Shown: one piece after another, positions 22,288 to 33,960 of the stretch | Numbering within the stretch: the first letter of the stretch is position 1 | Layout of the letters: the number at the start of each line of letters is the position of its first letter | Assembly: GCA_001986395.2 (NCBI GenBank) | Contig: MQVO02000004.1 | Coordinates: 1,178,001-1,242,000, forward strand | DNA from: Irpex lacteus | Lineage: Eukaryota > Basidiomycota > Agaricomycetes > Polyporales > Irpicaceae | Reading direction: 5' to 3' | Length of the DNA stretch: 64,000 nucleotides | Translations under genes and position numbers: made by a program | The notes under the pieces: model-generated | The model's database searches: none | What the model was told of the DNA's origin: nothing | What the model saw: the letters and a program-made list of their open reading frames with translations, nothing else

Positions 22288-22518
22288 TCTATCACCGCAT
22301 CCTCATGTACTTATTTGTATACCCTGTCAATCTGCTATACGACTCTCTGCTAACTCTAACGGCAAATACGCATAGTCTGCACGGAAAATGGGCTTAAGCT
22401 TTGTACGTCTGCAGTATATTCATCGAAGAACCTGTGTAAGCATTGTCAGGAGTCTGCCTTCGATAGCATAGCGATGAAGGTGGAGCGTTAACGTACTTCC
22501 CAAACCCAGGTGTCATCT

Positions 22519-24118
22519 TCACCCCATGCTCACCCTGCTCAACTTGCCACCCCAACTGGCCGACGCAGGGCCGTCGGCACCGTATGGAAGAGCAATATAA
22601 ATTGAGAATTCTCGTAAAGTCGGCGCGGAAACGGCGCATCGACGAGCGATCACCTCTGGGCATATTTGATAGGGAGCAGGTGGCCAATGTATACCTGTGT
22701 TCAGGTGATCGACAATGAGGTCCGGTTCGCCTTCTGACACAAGCGTGGCGGATCGACGTGCCAAAGCAGATACGCTGATCATTATAACTATATTCTCCAA
22801 GACACCAAATATTCCCAGGTAGTTGATAATCATGTCCTGGTATAAGAGCAGGTTAGCAAAGGCAGCATCTTTATTCCCGGTTTGTACTCACGAGCAACTC
22901 GTGGAGGCCGCTGACGTTATCCTTGATGTGTAGTTCTATATGCAAACTATTCGTTTTGCGAGAGACATTCACAAAGAAAAAAGGGACGATGACGACGCAA
23001 TCGTGCAACGTGAGATCGCCCGAAAGACGTGGATTGAAGATAAGCGTGAGCTTCGCTGGTTGTAAGGAAGCCAAGGTTGCGAGTACCAATAGTGCGTCGG
23101 CGACGCCACAGAAAGACATAATTGCCTTTTGAACTGTACATTGTAGGCCAAGTGAGTGTAGACCTCCAATGGAACCTACGAGAATGTCCAGTCTCTCCCA
23201 TCTCGAGCTTGAAGAGGCTTGAGAGGCCAAGTTTCTGGTACGCTGCTCAGTCTGTGCCGCAGACGGAAGAGACGCAGTGGTATGCCAAGTAAAAGAGAGT
23301 TGTTGCACATTGGGGAATAATTGCATCAACTGTCCCGTAGTCCAATCATCACTGTCATTCGATCGTCGCTCTAAGCTCAGCTTGGTCACTTGCGGGTACC
23401 GGATAGGATTGGAGGAGATAGCAGGAAGCGTAAAACGGCACGAGAGGTGGAGCGTCTCAAGTGTTTCGGTGGGTTGTTGGGAGGCTAGAACGGTTATAAG
23501 ATCCAGCTCTTCCTCGGCTGTAGGCATCAAATTACGGTCCTTCAGGTGAAGAGTGATGAGTCTGCCGGTCGGGATGGACGACAAGAGAGTGTCGATTTGG
23601 TAACGGTGGTGGAACTCAACCGTGAGTACTTCCAACAAGTTTGCGTTGGCGAGTGACATGGCTACAGATGGATGCACCTCGACAGATAAAGGCCAGACAG
23701 CGAACCAGAGCGTTTTGAGGGCGCTCGCATTCTTGAACAAGAAACACAACAGGCGGCCCTCGGTGGACGGAGACTGTGCAGGTAACTCGATAGTCCTCTG
23801 CAGTCGAAGATGTTGGAGAAACCTAAACCTTCCGAGGTAAGATTGGTTTCCAAGGCCCATGTAGAAACAAAAGGACGCTAGCTGCGAGAACCCGTCAAGG
23901 ACGACAGGGTCGCGCAGTAGGTAGTATGGACTACACTCCCGCAGAGCCTGGGACACACAAGAAAGTGCAAGTACATCCGCTGCGTTAAGGAAGTCGAAGA
24001 TGCATCGATATATATCCAGGCTGAGCGTAGGATGTGAACTTGCAACGAGGGACATGATGGACCAGCTGGTGTACAATGAACTTGTTAGCTCTGTATTGTG
24101 TGTTTTGCCTATGAACAA
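22519..24118 (-). CDS. F-box protein
   Basis: Two exons, 24118-22892 and 22836-22519 (514 aa), separated by a 55-bp GTGAGT...CAG intron. The F-box lies at about residues 30-75 (HPTLSLDIYRCIFDFLNAADVLALSCVSQALRECS in outline). Leu-rich segments follow (FRFLQHLRLQRTIELP, LLEVLTVEFHH, LETLHLSC). An alternative start at 24055 (MSLVASSHP) sits closer to the F-box and may be the true one. A donor-like GTGAGC just before the stop means the C-terminus could be longer. It converges on YME2, with 231 bp between stops in which I see nothing. No similarity beyond F-box architecture to the gene at 4928. Confidence 0.7.
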
Positions 24119-24439
24119 CGTACGAATCTGATAGAAATAGTAGGAACGAAGATCTGCAGCAACCGGCGTGGGAATTCTATCGATATCACAAAGCTAGCTG
24201 GGAGACTCGGAGTCGAGTGTTGTTGAGACTGGGTTAGTGTGGGGTTTGCTTCACCTTTCGGATGATCTCAGTGGTTAGCTAGTTTACACTTTTCCAGAAA
24301 GATACAAGAAGGCTCAAGGTACCTTTCTACTTTGGTGGCCGAACTTGAAGTCACCGTCGACGTCAAGTTGCATGCCAAAGCCGCGTCGAATAGTTAAAGG
24401 GGAGCTAATCAAAAGCGCTGGATCTGCTGAATTTCCGAC

Positions 24440-24895
24440 CAAGAGGGGGGCGAGATTCAAATCGGGCACATAGACCGCAGGGGGGGTACCCCCCCTAATC
24501 GGTGGCAGGGGTCCATTTCGCGGACTTTTGCCTACGTTTGCTCGAAACTTATGTTCCACCTATACAGTCTCCTACAATAATTTACAGTCGCATGACCGAA
24601 TGTACTCTGATTCCGTATGTAGCAAAATATCTGGGTAGCAGGACGAGACGACACATATATCGACAGAACAAAGGTGCTCAAAACGCACGTGAGGGATACC
24701 CTTTCAGGACAGACGGCAAGCAGGAGCAAACATTGACAGCCGAGCAGCGTCTACGCCAGCGAGCTAGCCAATCCTCTTCGTCTCAGGCATCAACAGAGCC
24801 GCTTAATTTGGCAGGTGGGTGGGGGGTACCCCCCCTTTGAGGACCCCAAAACTTTCGAGCTCGGTGTCTCGAAACTTTTTTTCGCCCCCCTCTTG
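24440..24895. mobile_element. Candidate small inverted-repeat (MITE-like) element
   Basis: Left arm 24440-24495 starts CAAGAGGGGGGCGA and ends in the perfect palindrome GGGGGGGTACCCCCCC. Right arm 24821-24895 has GGGGGGTACCCCCC and ends TCGCCCCCCTCTTG, the exact reverse complement of the left 14-mer. The arms sit 325 bp apart in a 1.2-kb gene-poor gap (24119-25329). No transposase and no clear target-site duplication are visible, so it could also be a structured noncoding or regulatory element. Confidence 0.45.
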
Positions 24896-25022
24896 TTTCC
24901 GACTTTCGTAACTAGATCAGAGAAAGCAAGAAATGAATTCCTACGCACATCTGCGTGCAAATATAATACGCATGCATAGGCCTTCAGCCCTAAGAATGTT
25001 GTAACTACGATGTGCTATCTAC

Positions 25023-25050
25023 TTACCTACCTACCTACCTACCTACCTAC
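25023..25050. repeat. Tetranucleotide microsatellite (CTAC)n
   Basis: About seven perfect ACCT/CTAC units in the gap between the F-box gene and the nucleoporin gene. Confidence 0.9.
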
Positions 25051-25329
25051 GTGATGATGCAGAATGCGGCCTTAAGCCTGCGACAGATGTGAATGCGTGG
25101 ACTGTGAGTAACGGAAAACATATAACGACCATGGGGAGAGAGATTTCGAGAGTAAGACTTGGGGGAGTCCATGGAGCAGACTTGGGAAAGTGGGGGGTAA
25201 CGAGAAAGTGAATACTATGGTACGATTGTGGAAGAAGTTAGCTTATGGTTATGGGAATGGCGATTGGGATGGGGGATACAACAGTTATAGAAGGAAAGGG
25301 AGTACATAGGAGGTGACAGCAATTGTCGA

Positions 25330-28300
25330 TTAGCGTTTCTGAGGACGTCGTTTCGGCAACCCCTTCAACTGCCGTTGCCCAGCAGGTGGTGCCGCGCCCA
25401 TGGTGAACAGCGTGCCTCCTGGCTCCGGCAGTGCTGCTGGAGCTGCGAAAGGCGAGGACGCTGCTGCAGGAGCCGCCGCACCGGGGGCGCCGAACGTGAA
25501 ACCTCCAGTACCGCCGTTTTGTGCTGGGAGCCCAGCATTAGTCGCAGCTGGTGAGGCTGGTTGGCTGCCGGTGAATGTGAAGGGCGAAGTGGTCGCAGTC
25601 GGTGTGGTACCAGCACCGAAAGCAAATCCGGTATTGCCTGTTGGTTGGCCGAACGGAGATGCTGGAGCAGCGTTCGAGCCGAAGGAGTTGCTCTGGGAGA
25701 TTTGAGGTGCACTGAAACCGAAGGGCGCTGAAGCGGCAGTGGGAGTGGGCGCAGGCGTACTGAAATTGAATCCCGAAGTAGGTGCCGGTGTGTTGCTCTC
25801 CACAGGCTTCTGCGCACCAAAAGCGAAGCCGGTGCTTGGAGTCGTTGATTGACCGAACCCGAACGCACTAGCCGCAGGTTTTTCCGCAGGCTTCGTTTCA
25901 GTCTTCGCACCGAACAGAGTAGACGAAGCGGGTGGCTGGCTGCTGAACGGGAACCCGTTGGTCGTTTGTGGACTCTGACCAAAAGGAGAAGACGATGCAC
26001 CAGGAAGGTTGAAGGAGAAACCTCCGGCGTTGAGCTTGGGCAACTCTGGCCTACTGCTCAGTTCGGTGGGCGGACGCACGGGACTCTCGTCCATCATCAC
26101 CTCCGAGTCCTCTCTTTTGGGTGGAGTAACCTCTCGGGCAGGGGCACCTGATCCAAAGGCGAAAGGCTTGCTCGCATCAGCGCCATTAGTCGTCGTAGGG
26201 GTGCCGAACGCAGCTGGGGTACTCGGCGCCGCCGTCGGTGTACCGAAAGTGAAGGGCTTGTTCTCATTCGAAGGTGTAGCCGGAGCAGCGCCGAATGCAA
26301 AGGGAGACTTGGCCGGTGCAGGCGCAGTTGTGTTGGAAGACGGCTGACCGAACGTGAATCCGCCACCGCTCCCTCCTCCGAAAATCGGCTTCGGTGCCTC
26401 AGGCGGAATTGGCGTTGACGGAGCAGAAGCGGGTGTAGGCGTAGCAGATTGCCCGAAGGTAAATGCAGTCTTAGCAGGCTCTGGAGTAGACGATGCCGCC
26501 GGGGTGAAACTTCCGAATGGGGTCACTGGCTGAGGAGCAACCGGGAAAAGAGATTTGGGTGCTTCTGCTGTTGTCGGCCTACTTCCAGCATCTGACTTGG
26601 ATGCCTCGACCTTGGTCGGCGTACCGAATGCGAAAGGAGCTGGCGCGGAGGTCTGCGGAGTTGCAGGTGCGGCACCGAACAGAGGCTTGGGAGCTTCAGC
26701 TGTTTGTGGTCTGCTGCCCGCGTCCGACTTGGGTGCTTCGACTTTGACAGGCGTACCAAATGCGAAAGGAGTTGACGCAGCAGCAGGAGCATTAGACTTC
26801 GTCGGAGTGCTAAAAGCGAACGGCGCTGGAGGCGCAGCTGCCGGCTCTGCGGCTTTGGCAGGCGTACCGAATGCGAAAGGAGCCGGTGACGGCGAGGGAG
26901 AAGCTGTTTCAGTGGGCTTGCTAGGCGTACCGAATGCGAATGGTAAAGTAGATGCAGCGGGCTTCTCTGCGGCCTTCGTCGGTGTACCGAAACCGAATGG
27001 TGAAGCAGCGACGGGTACTGGCGCAGCAACCTGTTCTTTCTCCTTGGCGGGCTCTGCCGTCGAAGTCGATGCAGCAGGGGCTCCAAACAATGGGAACGCA
27101 GAGGTAGGCGCCGACGAAGCAGCTCCAAAAGATAATTGTGGAAGTTTATTGGATGCTTCGTTCGAAGTGTTACCGCTAGTATTTTCTTTGTTATTCGTGG
27201 AGGATACCTCATTTGCCGTAGAAGTTGGTTTGGCCCCGAAAATCGATGGTTGTTCTTCAGAAGCAGCTTTCTTCTCACTAAGAGGGGTAAAAAACGATGA
27301 AGCTGGCTTCAGGTTCGAGGTATTTGTAGTAGACCCAGTGAGGTTAAAGAGGGGAGCTGGAGATGGACTCGACGTAGACTTCGAGAGCAAGGCCGAGTTA
27401 GCAAAGAAATTTGGCACGGCTGACGTGGATGATATAGGTTCCGATTTGGACACATCTTGCTTGGAAGCAGCAGGGCTGGGGCTTGCTGAGACCAAGGCGA
27501 TTTCAGGGACGCTAGCGAGTAGAGGTGTAGACGGGGCGGGTGCCGACACAGTGCTGCTGTTTGCTGCCACCGTTGCCGGGGGTGTAGTAGCGACGGCCGA
27601 TGGGGAAAATCCAGCGGGAAGAGATAGGAACGTCGGCTTGTCAGCTTTGGTGGAAGAGGATCCAGCAGCAGCGCTAGGTGTCGACGGCTTCGCGAAAGAG
27701 AACGGAAGACTAAGGATTGGAGCTTCTTGAGAATCGCCGGAATCTATCTTCGGCGCAGCCGTCTAAAATCGAATAAGTAAATAAAAACGCGCGGACCCCG
27801 ATGGTAAACTGCTTACATCTTTCGCAAAACTGAACCCTGACGGAGGCTGAGCTGGTGCCACCTTGGGGGGTTCACCAAATCTGTTCGCCTTCGGTTGCGG
27901 AATTTCACCCATTGAGTCGTCCTCCTCTTCTTCCGCGATAGCTGAGAATCGACCGGGTCGGCCACGCATCATGGGGCGCGCGATGTGATTGCGGGAAGTT
28001 CTCGTGCGTCCTACACGCAGTGAGGGCTGCTCACGGCCACCGATCGAAGACACAGCAGCGGCAGGCTCCGGCTCTTTCGCAGAAATAGCAGGTTGGAACT
28101 CTGCGACGAGTTTCGAGCCAAGCTCATTTGCGGTCTTCCTGGTCTCTTCCTCGACATCGCTGTCCATGCTTGAAGCCTTAGTTCTCTCCTCCTCTTCTTC
28201 CTCTTCCAGACGCCTCTTCGCCAGCAGCTTCCTCATTCCACCGCTTCCAGCGTAAGGTTTCGTACTCGGGCTCTCATCACCTCTGATCAGTACTCCGCTC

Positions 28301-29454
28301 TTGTCTACTGTTCCCAGTCGTGGCTTGTCTTCTCTGTCATGCATGAGTAACGGTGCCTTTCCTCGCTTGCTTCTAAACATTTCAGGAACAGTATTCGAAC
28401 CACGAAGGCGGGTTGGGAGGAGTGGCGTCTTGTAGACATCCAGCTCGCGAAGAGCCTTTTCAGCTGGATGAACGAATCGGATATAATAAGTTGCATGCAT
28501 GGACTATGGACCAATTAAATGGAAGATACTAACCTGGGGGTTTTGATGAAGTGGACTGGATGTCCTGCATAGAGCTAGACTCTCCACCGATCATGAGCGA
28601 GCTATGGGATCGCTGGAGCGGCTTGGCCTGCAAAGAGAGCATAGGTACATGCTTGAACCTAAGATCTGACTGTGACTTACCTGTTTCCGTGCTTCAACTA
28701 CAGCTCCCAAAGTGAGTGATCCCGAACGAGCTAACGGTGTGGCCTGGCGGGGCGCCTCTGATGGGGCTCTGACGAATACTGGCTTGTCAACCAGCTCATC
28801 TACAAGAGGAGGCTCTGAGCCATCACGCTCATTACGGCCACCGCTGATATCCAAGTCAGGTAATTGCGGTGTCAGAGACGTGCGCATCCTAAATGGCTTT
28901 GCGGGTGACGGGGGCGAGTCCTCAAATGACAGATCCTCCATTGAAGCATCCCGACTGATTGGCATAGGACTGAGCACCGGCTTGTATGACGCCGAGCGGT
29001 AGCGTTTGGGCGGGTCCATGGACTGCGTACGACTGATGCGCATTGTCTGGTAACGAGTTCCCCCCAACGCAGGCGACATCCCAGTCCTGCGCGTCGATCT
29101 CGAGGGGGCGGCAACCGATGAGGCACGAGTATGCAGCGGAGATGCTCTAGGCACGTTCACCGTAGTAGCCTCACCCAACAATCGCTGCGGCGGGTCCAGA
29201 TAGCCTGCTGCTGAGGGCTGTAAACGCGGTTGTGCTGCATCTGGCACCCGCCTGATCTCTCCCAGCTCCCCCAGCTCCTCGTCCACCCTCTGCCTCTTGT
29301 TGCTACGCGTACCTTCCTCTACATCCAGCCTCTCCTCCTCCTGCTTCCTCTTCGAAGGCGTATCTGCCTGATCGCTGCTCGCACCAAACCATGGCAGCTT
29401 GGCGGGCAAGATATTCTTGATTGTACCGAGTAACGAGTTTGAGCGAGAAACCAT
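25330..29454 (-). CDS. FG-repeat nucleoporin of the nuclear basket (Nup1/Nup124/Nup153 type)
   Basis: Four exons, 29454-28681, 28627-28534, 28463-27817 and 27762-25330, giving 1315 aa. The N-terminus MVSRSNSLLGTIKNILPAKL resembles the amphipathic membrane-binding helix of basket nucleoporins. A conserved motif EKALRELDVYKTPLLPTRLR follows in exon 3. Exon 4 is a long FG domain of PFAFGTP/FGFG/FTFG repeats in a Ser/Thr/Pro/Ala background, and the C-terminus is basic (RQLKGLPKRRPQKR), as in Nup1. FG domains bind importins during transport through the pore. The frame stays open upstream to an ATG at 29694; I prefer 29454 because of the helix. Divergent from gamma-tubulin. No AT-rich or foreign composition. 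Confidence 0.85.
26558..26770 (-). repeat. 132-bp tandem duplication inside the FG domain
   Basis: Copies at 26558-26638 and 26690-26770 repeat with a period of 132 bp (44 codons). Each encodes FAFGTPxKVEAxKSDAGSRP followed by TAEAPKxLF. The duplication keeps frame and FG spacing. Confidence 0.8.
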
Positions 29455-29878
29455 GTTACGGTTCTGACCAGCTGCGTTGTGAGCTGGCATTACCAGCAAC
29501 TTTCGAGAAGAGCCGAGGTCGACGACGGCGGGTCCGTCGGGGTCGAAGAACAAAGAGGAGTGCTGTGGCCCAGCCAACAAGACGGCAGGAGCAGAGAAAG
29601 GACGTGACGTGTGACCGCAACCCCTCCGCGCCTCCCCCGCACGAGGCAATGTCACATCTGTCTCACTGTGACCTGCGCGTATTGGACGCGTCACGCTTAG
29701 TGGCCACTTTACTTTACTTACTCTTGTTCACATCCTTGCTTTTTGTTCAGACACGATAAGAAAAGAGTGTCTTACTCCGATTATACCCAAGACATAGCAA
29801 CCCGAAAATAAAACCAATCAAAGCGAAACTTTTTGACAAGGCCCGCGATTACTTACTACCACTCCTTCAATCGCGACC

Positions 29879-32276
29879 ATGCCTCGCGAGATAGTGACGA
29901 TGCAGCTGGGACAATGCGGCAACCAAAGTGCGGGTTCCCTCGATGCTTAGGAGACACCTGCGCCGAAATATCTGACATGAGGTGCTCGAAGTGGGTTCCG
30001 TGTATTGGCAGCGTCTCTGTGCTGAACACGGCATATCGAAGGAGGGCATCCTGGAAGACTGGGCGACAGAGGGCGGCGACAGGAAGGACGTGTTCTTTTA
30101 TCAGGCAGACGATGAACACTATATCCCCCGTGCTATTCTTGTAGATCTGGAGCCGAGAGTATGTCTAATAACGTTGACGGCGACAAATGATTTCACTGAC
30201 ATTCGGCACAGGTAATCAATAACATTCTCACGTCGCCGTACGCCAATCTGTACAACCCAGAAAACATATTCGTGTCACAAGATGGCGGTGGTGCGGGAAA
30301 CAACTGGGCGCAAGGGTACGCTGCGGGCGAGAGATTATACGAAGAAGTCATGGAAATGGTGGACAGAGAGGCTGAAGGCAGCGATTCGCTCGAGGTATGC
30401 TAAAGCTGTCACCGAACGGATCACATACTCAATCATCGTTATAATAGGGCTTCATGCTTATGCACTCAATAGCAGGCGGAACAGGATCGGGCTTCGGCTC
30501 GTTCATGCTCGAACGACTAAACGACAAGTTTCCCAAAAAGCTCATCCAGACATACTCGGTATTCCCAAATGCCCAAGAAGGAGACGTCGTCGTACAGCCT
30601 TATAACTCGATGTTGACACTCAAACGTCTCACCAATCATGCAGACTCGGTGGTCGTACTCGACAACGGTGCTCTTGCACGAATCTCCGCGGACAGGCTGC
30701 ACGTCCAAACGCCCACATGGGACCAGACGAATCAGCTGGTAAGCCGAAGGAATATATTCCCTTAATTACTCTTACATACTGGTAATTAGGTATCTACAGT
30801 CATGGCCGCCTCAACACAAACACTCCGCTACCCGGGCTACATGAACAACGATCTAGTTGGCATCATCGCATCCCTCATCCCAACACCTCGTTGCCACTTC
30901 CTCATGACGTCCTACACTCCCTTCACCAGCGACCAAATTGACAAGGTGCGCATTTACCTGATCCTTTCCTCCCAACATATTGCTCACCTTCTTACACTTC
31001 CCCTTCCATATCCTTTGATTTATTTATTGACATCAACCAACATATCAAAATCCCCTGATCTTACATGTAACAGGCAAAACCGATCCGTCGCACGACGGTT
31101 TTGGACGTCATGCGTCGGCTCTTGCAACCTAAGAACCGTATGGTGTCAACAGTGCCTAGCAAAACAGCATGCTACATCTCGATATTGAACATCATCCAAG
31201 GAGATGTCGACCCTACCGACGTACGTCCCTTCTCCGTACTCTCCTTCATCCCCTCATCCCAACATTCGCCATCACAATCATCATCCCCGTCAAGATTAAC
31301 AATAATCTTCTCTTTCACTCTCTCCATATCTAAATGCCTCGCTGCCATATTTAATCTTCGGCCTCGCGGTCTTCCCGTAACTCTGATTGGGATGGGATTA
31401 ATGATATTCTCACCAGGTCCACCAATCACTCCTCCGCATCCGCGAACGTCAACTCGCCAACTTCATTCCCTGGGGCCCCGCCTCCATTCAAGTAGCCCTA
31501 ACACGCAAGTCGCCATATGTCCCGACGAATCACCGCGTGAGCGGGCTCATGCTCGCAAACCACACAAGCATCGCCTCCGTAAGTCTCGTTCTCGTTAATT
31601 CGTGATTGAATACTCGTTTCGTAGTCCCGTTGGTTATATGCGACCCAAATGCTAACTCCGTGTATCGATGTGCGTTACCCGTACTGATTGATTGATTTTC
31701 GTCGACACAGCTGTTCAAACGGATGATCGACCAGTTTGACCGGCTCCGCAAACGGAATGCCTTCATTGACCAATACAAGAAAGAGAAGATGTTCGAGAAC
31801 GGGTTGGAGGAGTTTGACGATGCTCGGTGCGTATCTCACCATTGCTCTCCGTTCCACCCTATTTTTATCACCATACATCCACTCCCGCATTCCCTCGACT
31901 CTCCACTTCTATCGTGTGGTTTGATTCCCATCGTGAGATATTAATATTCCCGATTTCCAAACCACTTCTATGACTTCCATCTTTGTTACCGTCATGATCC
32001 AACCCGCCTCGGCGACGTACTAACTTCTATCTTCGGTTGATAGCGCAACAGCAGACGAGCTCCTCAAAGAATACAAAGCGTGCGAGAGCGCGGACTACAT
32101 TTCTTACGTGAGCACTTTCTCGCCTTCTTACTCACTCTCTCCACCCCTCTCGATCTATTCTTACCACAAACATCCCCCTTGCCTTGTTGTTCTCACTTTC
32201 ATATATCACGCGCGTGTCGAGACTGACGGCTGTCGTCATGATGTAGGGCTCCCCGGATGGCGACCACGCTTCGTAG
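29879..32276 (+). CDS. TUB4: Gamma-tubulin
   Basis: Ten exons, 454 aa: 29879-29927, 29992-30158, 30212-30394, 30448-30738, 30790-30945, 31074-31220, 31417-31578, 31711-31826, 32044-32107 and 32247-32276. Start [19 protein letters not shown]; gamma-specific [20 protein letters not shown]; the GTP-binding tubulin signature as [11 protein letters not shown]; then [19 protein letters not shown] and [15 protein letters not shown]. The end [10 protein letters not shown] is followed by a short tail GSPDGDHAS encoded by its own 30-nt exon. Gamma-tubulin nucleates microtubules at the spindle pole body in the gamma-TuC. Length and motifs match the family, with only GT-AG introns. Confidence 0.97.
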
Positions 32277-32838
32277 GCTCATAAGCTCAGCATGCTCAGT
32301 AGGAACTCAGCAAAGCCACAACACTGTCATTGGACGACACAATGAGCATATAGCGGCCCCGGCTCCTGCATGCAAATAACAAGTATGAATGAAATTCATG
32401 TATAACGCGCCCCCAGCTGCCTCCGTGCGTGTGTATCGTACACTCGTTTTGTAGATGTAGTGCACGTGGACCTCACTCTTTTCTTGGAGTCCCTTTTACA
32501 TTTTTGTTGCTCCGTGGATCGTGTATACTTCGCATGCGATGCCTCGATTGTCATGTACAGTAATGACTGAAATTAAAGCCACAGCAGCGTTTCTCTCTCT
32601 TGGGATCTACGTAAGGACAGACTGTCAGGTGCTCACACGATTCATGTCACACGCAAGGGGAAAATACGGAAAAACCATCTCTATTGATTACAGAGGGGCG
32701 AATGCAGAAATTGGGTTATGAGTTGTGTTACAGGGAGTGATAAGAGATAGCTAGAATCACGGAAAACTTATGCGGTCAAAACATGGACGAAGCGGAGTCG
32801 ACGTCGTAAACAGAGTCGGTTATGGGAGGGACGTCGAT

Positions 32839-33574
32839 TTACGACTTCTTCGGCCCTCCTAGCTTCTCTCCGATGTTCGAGCCTGTAAAGAGCACAAAGA
32901 ACACATCAACAAAAATCCTCCATCTGGCCCGCCGGTCCTCTACCACCATAACCGACAAAAACAAAAGGTACTCACCACGCAGCTTCACGCCCAACGTCCT
33001 CTCGAGCTTGCCCAAGATCTGCGGACTCGGAATCGCGCGTCCGCCCTCATAGTCAGAGATCACGCTCGGCTTCTCGTTCACCTTCTGCGCGAGGTCCTTT
33101 TGCGAGAGCTCCTTTTCCTGGCGGGCGGTTTGGATCGCTTTGCCGACGGAGGGGGCGATCTTGGGGGGTGGGGCCACTTCGTTCTCGCGGTCGAGTTTGG
33201 CTATTCGTTGGTGGTCGGTGCCTGGAAGGTGACGTGATGGGGTGAGTAAAGTAAGGGGTGAAATGAAAGGAGAAGGGGTAAGTAGGTACCTTGGTGGGCT
33301 TTGTTGACACCTCCAGTTACTTTCTTCTCAGTGGCGACGACTGCGCCTGCTCGTCGAGCCTAATCACATATCCAAGTCAGCACCTGAATTCGATATGTCC
33401 GTCCAAGTGGCGTAAACAACATACAGCTATCAAACAAAACTCCACGTCAGCTCATGCTCATGCCCACACGACCGCCACTGCAGACTCACCATTCAAATCA
33501 GAGGTGTTACGGGTGACTTTGGCGACCTTGGCCTTAGAGCCGATGACGACTTTGCTATCCCACTCTGCGCTCAT
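32839..33574 (-). CDS. MBF1: Multiprotein-bridging factor 1
   Basis: 148 aa from exons 33574-33490, 33426-33425, 33359-33290, 33221-32976 and 32882-32839. The MBF1 N-domain ([48 protein letters not shown]) is followed by the Cro/C1-type HTH domain ([40 protein letters not shown]). MBF1 is a coactivator that links bZIP activators such as Gcn4 to TBP. It also protects frame on stalled ribosomes. The second exon is only two bases (CT); without it the N-terminal exon and the next one are out of frame. It converges on gamma-tubulin; the 562-bp gap holds only 3'UTR-like sequence. Confidence 0.9.
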
Positions 33575-33960
33575 CTTCTAAGTATTTGTCTAAGTTCTAG
33601 TTTCTCGGTTGGTGGTGGATGGTGGTGGTTGAAGACGAAGATGCAGAGGTGGAAGTGCGGGGAATGTGAGGGAAGGATGGGCGGTGCGTTGATGGATTTA
33701 TACGTGTGCGGCGCCTGAGTCATCCGAGTCCGATGAACCCAGGTTGGACCGCCTCGTTCATGAGTTGACTTCATCCAGCCTCGCTTCCGCCTCAACTCGC
33801 ACACGAGCTGGATATCGTAAGCATGACTCGAGGGCGGTATAATATGTACAGTTGACTTCTATGCAATCCCTGCAATTATAATTATGGATTTCCTCTAAGA
33901 TAGTATTCCAAACGTCATCTATATTTCCTTCCAATTTCCCGTTTATGGTTTGTTTCGTGA

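Noticed and set aside
22649..22687. Possible 39-bp intron in exon 2 of the F-box gene at 22519
   Set aside because: Too short for this genome, divisible by three and without a stop, so reading through is simpler.
26555..27730. Long open frame (391 codons) on the plus strand opposite the nucleoporin gene
   Set aside because: It mirrors the repetitive Ala/Pro/Ser codons of the FG domain on the other strand; the FG frame is supported by family motifs.
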